Assembly: GCA_965370045.1 (NCBI GenBank)
Contig: CBDUSI010000036.1
Location: 1 to 36,178, forward strand
Direction: 5' to 3'
Source: CAZONU01 sp965370045
Lineage (GTDB): Bacteria; Planctomycetota; SZUA-567; JAKLDR01
Length of the DNA: 36,178 nucleotides
Shown here: positions 33,470-36,178 of the stretch, piece by piece
Layout: the number at the start of each line of letters is the position of its first letter
Numbering within the stretch: the first letter of the stretch is position 1
Made by a program: the position numbers and the translations under genes
Notes under the pieces: model-generated
Databases searched by the model: none
What the model was told of the DNA's origin: nothing
What the model saw: the letters and a program-made list of their open reading frames with translations, nothing else

Positions 33470-34347
33470 TCGGTACACGCGGCACAGCTCTGGCATTCCT
33501 TGTGGCTGCTCTGTCCATAAGCGTCTTGGCGGAGGGGGCCGACAAGACCAAGACCAAGACCAAGACCGCAAAGAAGTTTCCCAGTCTGAAGCTTCTGAAT
33601 AAGTACCCCCATGTCGGCACGAATGGCGACACGTATTCGGAAGGGCTGGATTTCTACAAGGGTTACCTGTGGCACACCACCAAGACGGGGCTGACCAAGC
33701 TGGACCCCAAGAAGAAGTTCGCGGTCGTGAACACCTGGAAGTTCACGCATCAATCACACACCGAGAGCGCCGTCTGGTTCAAAGGAGTTCTCTACAATTT
33801 CACCTACAAGGTAGGAAAGGCCAAGAGCAATTCCATCTTCAAGTTGACGCTGAACGAGAAGGACTACAAGGCGGAAGTCGTGGGCAGCGGTTTGGGTGTA
33901 ACGGACTGGGGCTCCTGTCGCGACAACAGTCCCCTCAAGCCCGGAACCGAGACGGCCATAATCTACACAGCGGAAGGTCGCGGCCTGGACAACCAGTTGC
34001 TGTGGTATGACCCCGCCACCAAGAAGACGACCAAGAAGCTGAAAGTCACCGGCTTCTACCGAATCGAAGACATCGGGCTGGACCGCTACGGCACGATCTG
34101 GGCTTCGAGCTATCACAGAGCGTATCGAAACCGCTTCTTCCGGATTGATCTGAAGAGCGGCAAGGTGATCGAGACGTTCGCTGGCCCCGAGGATCTCAAG
34201 AGCAAGATCATTGACGGCATTGCCATCCGGTCGCTCAAGGACCACGACGTCATGTACGTCACCGGCAAGAGATCCCGGTTCATCTACGAGTATCAGGTGC
34301 CCAAGCCGGGCGGACCCAAGGCCCCTGCCGCTGAGAAGAAGAAGTGA
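33466..34347 (+). CDS. Secreted single beta-propeller protein, glutaminyl-cyclase-like
   Basis: 293 residues. Signal peptide 1-23, then a Lys/Thr repeat (TKTKTKT) encoded by four AAGACC units (33544-33567). The body looks like one propeller: EGLDFYKGYLWHTTKTGLTKLDPKKK resembles the opening of glutaminyl-peptide cyclotransferase-type (FTQGL) or SMP-30/NHL propellers. Later blades include EDIGLDRYGTIWASSY and RIDLKSGKVIETF. A cyclase activity is not established by the visible residues. It is coupled to the upstream propeller gene by ATGA and closes the operon. The C-terminus is Pro/Lys-rich. Confidence 0.72.
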   Translation: MIGTRGTALAFLVAALSISVLAEGADKTKTKTKTAKKFPSLKLLNKYPHVGTNGDTYSEGLDFYKGYLWHTTKTGLTKLDPKKKFAVVNTWKFTHQSHTESAVWFKGVLYNFTYKVGKAKSNSIFKLTLNEKDYKAEVVGSGLGVTDWGSCRDNSPLKPGTETAIIYTAEGRGLDNQLLWYDPATKKTTKKLKVTGFYRIEDIGLDRYGTIWASSYHRAYRNRFFRIDLKSGKVIETFAGPEDLKSKIIDGIAIRSLKDHDVMYVTGKRSRFIYEYQVPKPGGPKAPAAEKKK

Positions 34348-34392
34348 AGAGCAGCACCTGACAAAGCACTGTACACGAGGCCGGTTTTACGC

Positions 34393-34428
34393 AAAAAAAC
34401 AGGGACCCGCATCGCTGCAAGTCCCTGT
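34393..34428 (-). terminator. Intrinsic terminator downstream of the tRNA-Met 3-prime half
   Basis: ACAGGGAC (34399-34406) pairs with GTCCCTGT (34421-34428). Seven A on the plus strand (34393-34399) give a U-run on the minus-strand transcript. It directly follows the encoded CCA end of the tRNA fragment and would have ended the original tRNA transcript. It may also help end the plus-strand propeller operon. Confidence 0.85.
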
Positions 34429-34436
34429 CGTTCTTA

Positions 34437-34482
34437 TGGTAGCGGGGACAGGATTTGAACCTGCGACCTCCGGGTTATGAGC
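34437..34482 (-). tRNA. 3-prime half of tRNA-Met (CAT), probable attachment site
   Basis: On the minus strand the sequence runs from the anticodon loop CTCATAA (34481-34475) through the anticodon-stem 3-prime strand, variable loop, T-arm (GGTTCAAATCC) and acceptor strand to an encoded CCA (34439-34437). No matching 5-prime half exists upstream: the preceding bases do not pair with the anticodon stem, and no D-arm or acceptor strand is found. The break falls at the anticodon loop, a usual crossover point of tRNA-targeting tyrosine integrases. The fragment keeps its terminator on the chromosomal side, so the inserted element should extend to the right. Confidence 0.8.
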
Positions 34483-34600
34483 GACGACCTCCGGGCATTT
34501 GAGGGGAGATCGCAGGTCGGAGTCGCGGTCGTAACTGCCCCTGCATCTGGGGGATAGGCGAGTAGGCTTTTCCGGATCTGGGCCCGAAACGCGCATCGGT

Positions 34601-34655
34601 GGGGACATTTCCGGGGACAAGACTTGGACAGCGCCAGGGGACATCCCTGGGGACA
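34601..34655. repeat. GGGGACA repeats at about 12-bp period
   Basis: GGGGACA starts at 34601, 34613, 34637 and 34649, with a degenerate copy TTGGACA at 34624. Spacings of 12, 11, 13 and 12 bp put all copies on nearly one face or alternating faces of DNA. The position, about 120 bp inside the element from the tRNA fragment, fits integrase arm sites. Remnants of an insertion-sequence end are an alternative. Confidence 0.6.
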
Positions 34656-34787
34656 ATCCGGGTGCAGAGCACCCGGTCTCCGGGGCACCTCCTTCCGTCG
34701 ATCCTTGCCTTCGTTGCTCCTTCAGAAGTTCCTCGGCATCCTATCCCGCGCCTCGTGAGGCCGCAAGCCAAGTTCTGCAGCCTTGGA

Positions 34788-35147
34788 CTACCCGTCCACT
34801 CCTTCATGGTAGATGTTCTTGACGATGGCTCCCTCAACGCCTTCCCGCTTTAGGAAGGCGTCGATGGCCGCGCGCCGCTGGGCCTCCTCTTCGAGGGTCT
34901 TGGCGTAGTACTCGCAAACACGCCGCCGCTTGGAGAACCTCACGCGAACGAAGCCGTTCATGAGCACCTGCGTCAGTACTCTCAGGCGACGAAGCTCACG
35001 GTTGACCCGCTCTGCCTCGCTTTGGGGCATCAGGTCCGCGGGCTCCAACCCGAAACGCCCGGGGGCATCCTCGACGGCGCTGAGGTGTTCAAAGATCACG
35101 ATGACTTCACCATCAGGTGCAAGGAAATAGCCTTTGCCTACCGGCAT
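34788..35147 (-). CDS. Small protein of unknown function (element-borne)
   Basis: 119 residues, no recognised domain. It begins MPVGKGYFLAPDGEVIVIFEHL, a short beta-hairpin-like stretch, and continues with a charged helix (SEAERVNRELRRLRVLTQVL) and a basic helical region (RFSKRRRVCEYYAKTLEEEAQRRAAIDAFLKREG). GAGGG lies about 8 bases before the ATG. Its start overlaps the end of the upstream gene by 10 bp, so the pair is co-translated. Basic, helix-rich and small, it could bind nucleic acid, but this is inference. Confidence 0.6.
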   Translation of the reverse strand: MPVGKGYFLAPDGEVIVIFEHLSAVEDAPGRFGLEPADLMPQSEAERVNRELRRLRVLTQVLMNGFVRVRFSKRRRVCEYYAKTLEEEAQRRAAIDAFLKREGVEGAIVKNIYHEGVDG

Positions 35148-35479
35148 GGCTCGTCCCTCGGCGGAGGCACGAAGCGTGTGAGACCTCGACTCCCACCTGC
35201 GCCCTTGGCATCTGCCAGCTCGCGGGCCAACTCACCGGCCCGAACAAGCGCAACCAGCGGGATGCGGCCGCGCGCCGAGGTGCCCGCCGCAAAGCGGCTC
35301 GTGTAGCTCACTGTTATCTCTTCCCAGGCGGAGTCTTCCCTCAATAGAGACACGGTCACCCTGAAAGGGGTGTCCTTGATCCTGGCACCCCTGGAGAATC
35401 GCTCCTTCCACTTCTTGAGCTCGGCCTCGCCCGCGGCGATCCGCTTCTCTGTGTTCGCACTCTCGTGCTCGTGCGACAT
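35138..35479 (-). CDS. Small protein of unknown function (element-borne)
   Basis: 113 residues from ATG 35479, chosen because GGAGGAGG lies 7 bases upstream; in-frame starts up to 35545 lack such a site. A charged helix (ANTEKRIAAGEAELKKWKERF) is followed by a strand-rich segment (FRVTVSLLREDSAWEEITVSY) and a Pro/Arg-rich end. No family recognised. It lies downstream of the leader RNA at 35661-35786 in the same orientation. The 180 bp between (35480-35660) hold nothing else I can support. Confidence 0.55.
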   Translation of the reverse strand: MSHEHESANTEKRIAAGEAELKKWKERFSRGARIKDTPFRVTVSLLREDSAWEEITVSYTSRFAAGTSARGRIPLVALVRAGELARELADAKGAGGSRGLTRFVPPPRDEPCR

Positions 35480-35660
35480 GCTGTCTCCTCCTCCCATTGA
35501 TCCTCTCCCTTCTGCATCTGTCTTCGCAGTGCGAGGGGACGTCATGGCTGGGCCACCGTGCCGGTCGTCTGCCGGTCGGTTGGCTGCGGGTCATTGAGCC
35601 AAGTCTCTCGCCGCATCTTGATGGGGTTCAGTTCCTCAATCTGGCCAGCACCTCCTCCCG

Positions 35661-35786
35661 GAAAAAGAAACGCCCCGGCGGCTTCTCAGCGCCGGGGCAC
35701 AGACTTCCCACTCGGCGCTTTAGCAGGTATCTTCCGGCCCCTGCAAGCTGCTCTTCAAATCGGCCGCGGTGCTTCTCAACCTTCAG
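35661..35786 (-). ncRNA. Candidate leader RNA or small RNA with terminator/antiterminator
   Basis: A promoter at 35793-35820 would start a transcript near 35786 that ends about 126 nt later at an intrinsic terminator: GCCCCGGCG (35698-35690) pairs with CGCCGGGGC (35680-35672), then a T-rich tract from 35670 to 35661. No convincing ORF lies inside. A first hairpin pairs GCAGG (35744-35740) with CCTGC (35727-35723). A segment AGCGCCG (35719-35713) can instead pair with CGGCGCT (35694-35688), which would remove the 5-prime strand of the terminator. This is the layout of an attenuator or riboswitch upstream of the genes ending at 35138 and 34788. A stand-alone small RNA is the alternative. Confidence 0.6.
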
Positions 35787-35792
35787 CAACCC

Positions 35793-35820
35793 ATTATACC
35801 GGCGAGGAGGTAAAAGTCAA
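35793..35820 (-). promoter_or_regulatory. Sigma70-type promoter of the leader RNA
   Basis: On the minus strand, TTGACT (35820-35815), a 16-bp spacer and a perfect TATAAT (35798-35793). Confidence 0.75.
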
Positions 35821-35920
35821 GGGGGATCCGGCGGTCCGGGCACCAGCAATGCGGCCACTGCTTGGCCAGCACCGCAATCCGCCTATTGTTGCACATTGAT
35901 CGGGCACTCAACACCGCGCC

Positions 35921-35949
35921 TTGACCAAGTGCCTGGCTGTTGCTAGTAT
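35921..35949 (+). promoter_or_regulatory. Candidate promoter of the truncated regulator
   Basis: TTGACC (35921-35926), a 17-bp spacer and TAGTAT (35944-35949). It is followed by AGGAGGG (35958-35964) and ATG 35972, so the leader is about 15 nt. Confidence 0.55.
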
Positions 35950-35971
35950 TCATTCTCAGGAGGGACAATAC

Positions 35972-36178
35972 ATGGCAAGGAAGAAGCTACGCAACGTGGG
36001 TAGATCTGCCGGACAGATTCGGACCTTCAACAGAGGCATCGGCCGGCGTGTTCATGAACTAATGAAGCAACGGGGTGCCACGACCATCACCTTGGCGAAG
36101 GCCGTCGGCGTATCGCAAGCCCAGATTGGTGGGGGGCCTGCAAAAGGGGACCACTTTGAGGGGTTGATGGGCTTGTAA
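35972..36178 (+). CDS. XRE-type helix-turn-helix protein, apparently truncated
   Basis: 68 residues from ATG 35972, supported by AGGAGGG 7 bases upstream and a promoter before it. A basic N-terminus (MARKKLRNVGRS) leads into GRRVHELMKQRGATTITLAKAVGVSQAQI, the first helices of an XRE/Cro-type DNA-binding domain. After SQAQI the expected recognition-helix end (S-hydrophobic-E-x-G) is missing and is replaced by GGGPAKGDHFEGLMGL and a stop at the window end. The change coincides with the possible insertion-sequence end at about 36130. The intact protein was probably the regulator of the element. Confidence 0.65.
   Translation: MARKKLRNVGRSAGQIRTFNRGIGRRVHELMKQRGATTITLAKAVGVSQAQIGGGPAKGDHFEGLMGL
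36130..36178. mobile_element. Possible insertion-sequence end at the window edge
   Basis: The reading frame of the HTH gene loses family resemblance at about 36130. The following bases, including CTGCAAAAGGGGACCACTTT, look from memory like the terminal region of IS21-type elements, which carry CAAAAG-GGACCACTTT-like repeats. Assembly breaks often fall at such multicopy ends. No transposase is visible in the window. Confidence 0.3.

Noticed and set aside
34437..34560. Complete tRNA-Met gene
   Set aside because: No sequence within 80 bases on the 5-prime side can form the acceptor, D-arm or anticodon-stem partner strand.

Overview
The window is a high-GC bacterial chromosome segment, most likely from a metagenome-assembled planctomycete or other PVC-type bacterium. 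The basis is gene repertoire only: several secreted PQQ-like beta-propeller proteins, membrane-anchored HEAT-repeat proteins, AsmA-like and DUF-type lipoproteins, and a propeller fused to a degenerate methyltransferase-like N-terminus. No marker gene here fixes the phylum. Recognisable sigma70-type promoters recur (TTGACW or close, 16-17 bp spacer, TATAAT-like), which helped to set several gene starts.

Layout. (1) 1-7698, plus strand: a tightly packed housekeeping run with threonine aldolase, phosphohexomutase (GlmM type), a membrane protein, an AsmA-like protein, a GNAT acetyltransferase, a single-HKD phospholipase-D-like protein, a DedA membrane protein, a membrane-anchored thermonuclease, and a membrane-anchored protein whose C-terminus is a ribosomal L7/L12 C-terminal-domain look-alike. 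(2) 7691-13259, minus strand: an operon-like chain. A promoter at 13231-13259 is followed by a tandem MshEN-like repeat protein, a MazG-like protein with a cysteine tail, a PKD/STN-like lipoprotein, two paralogous HEAT-repeat membrane proteins and small membrane or lipoprotein genes. The last six reading frames overlap by 4 nt each, and one of them is an 18-codon mini-ORF. (3) 13260-15966: a repeat-rich patch with heptamer arrays, a 14-bp tandem repeat next to a promoter, and a 186-bp inverted-repeat element lying in frame inside a coding gene. (4) 16085-18955, minus strand: an HDAC-family deacetylase and an AsnB-type amidotransferase, with a good promoter at 19043-19071. (5) 19273-24700, plus strand: a HEAT lipoprotein, a secreted alpha/beta hydrolase, a lipoprotein, and a SEC-C zinc-motif protein of foreign-looking composition. 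(6) 24730-34347: divergent beta-propeller genes, one minus-strand gene with an apparent frameshift and a three-gene plus-strand operon. (7) 34393-36178: the edge of an integrated element. A 3-prime half of tRNA-Met, with the tRNA's own terminator, marks a probable attachment site. To its right lie regularly spaced GGGGACA repeats, two small unknown genes, a leader RNA with terminator/antiterminator architecture, and an XRE-type regulator that breaks off at what may be an insertion-sequence end at the end of the window.

The most promising candidates for something undescribed are the orphan leader RNA at 35661-35786 inside the tRNA-Met element, the in-frame inverted-repeat insertion at 15604-15789, the duplicated start cassette with mini-ORF in the HEAT operon, and the L12-like domain on a membrane anchor. 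All function calls come from reading motifs by eye; no database search or structure prediction was run.
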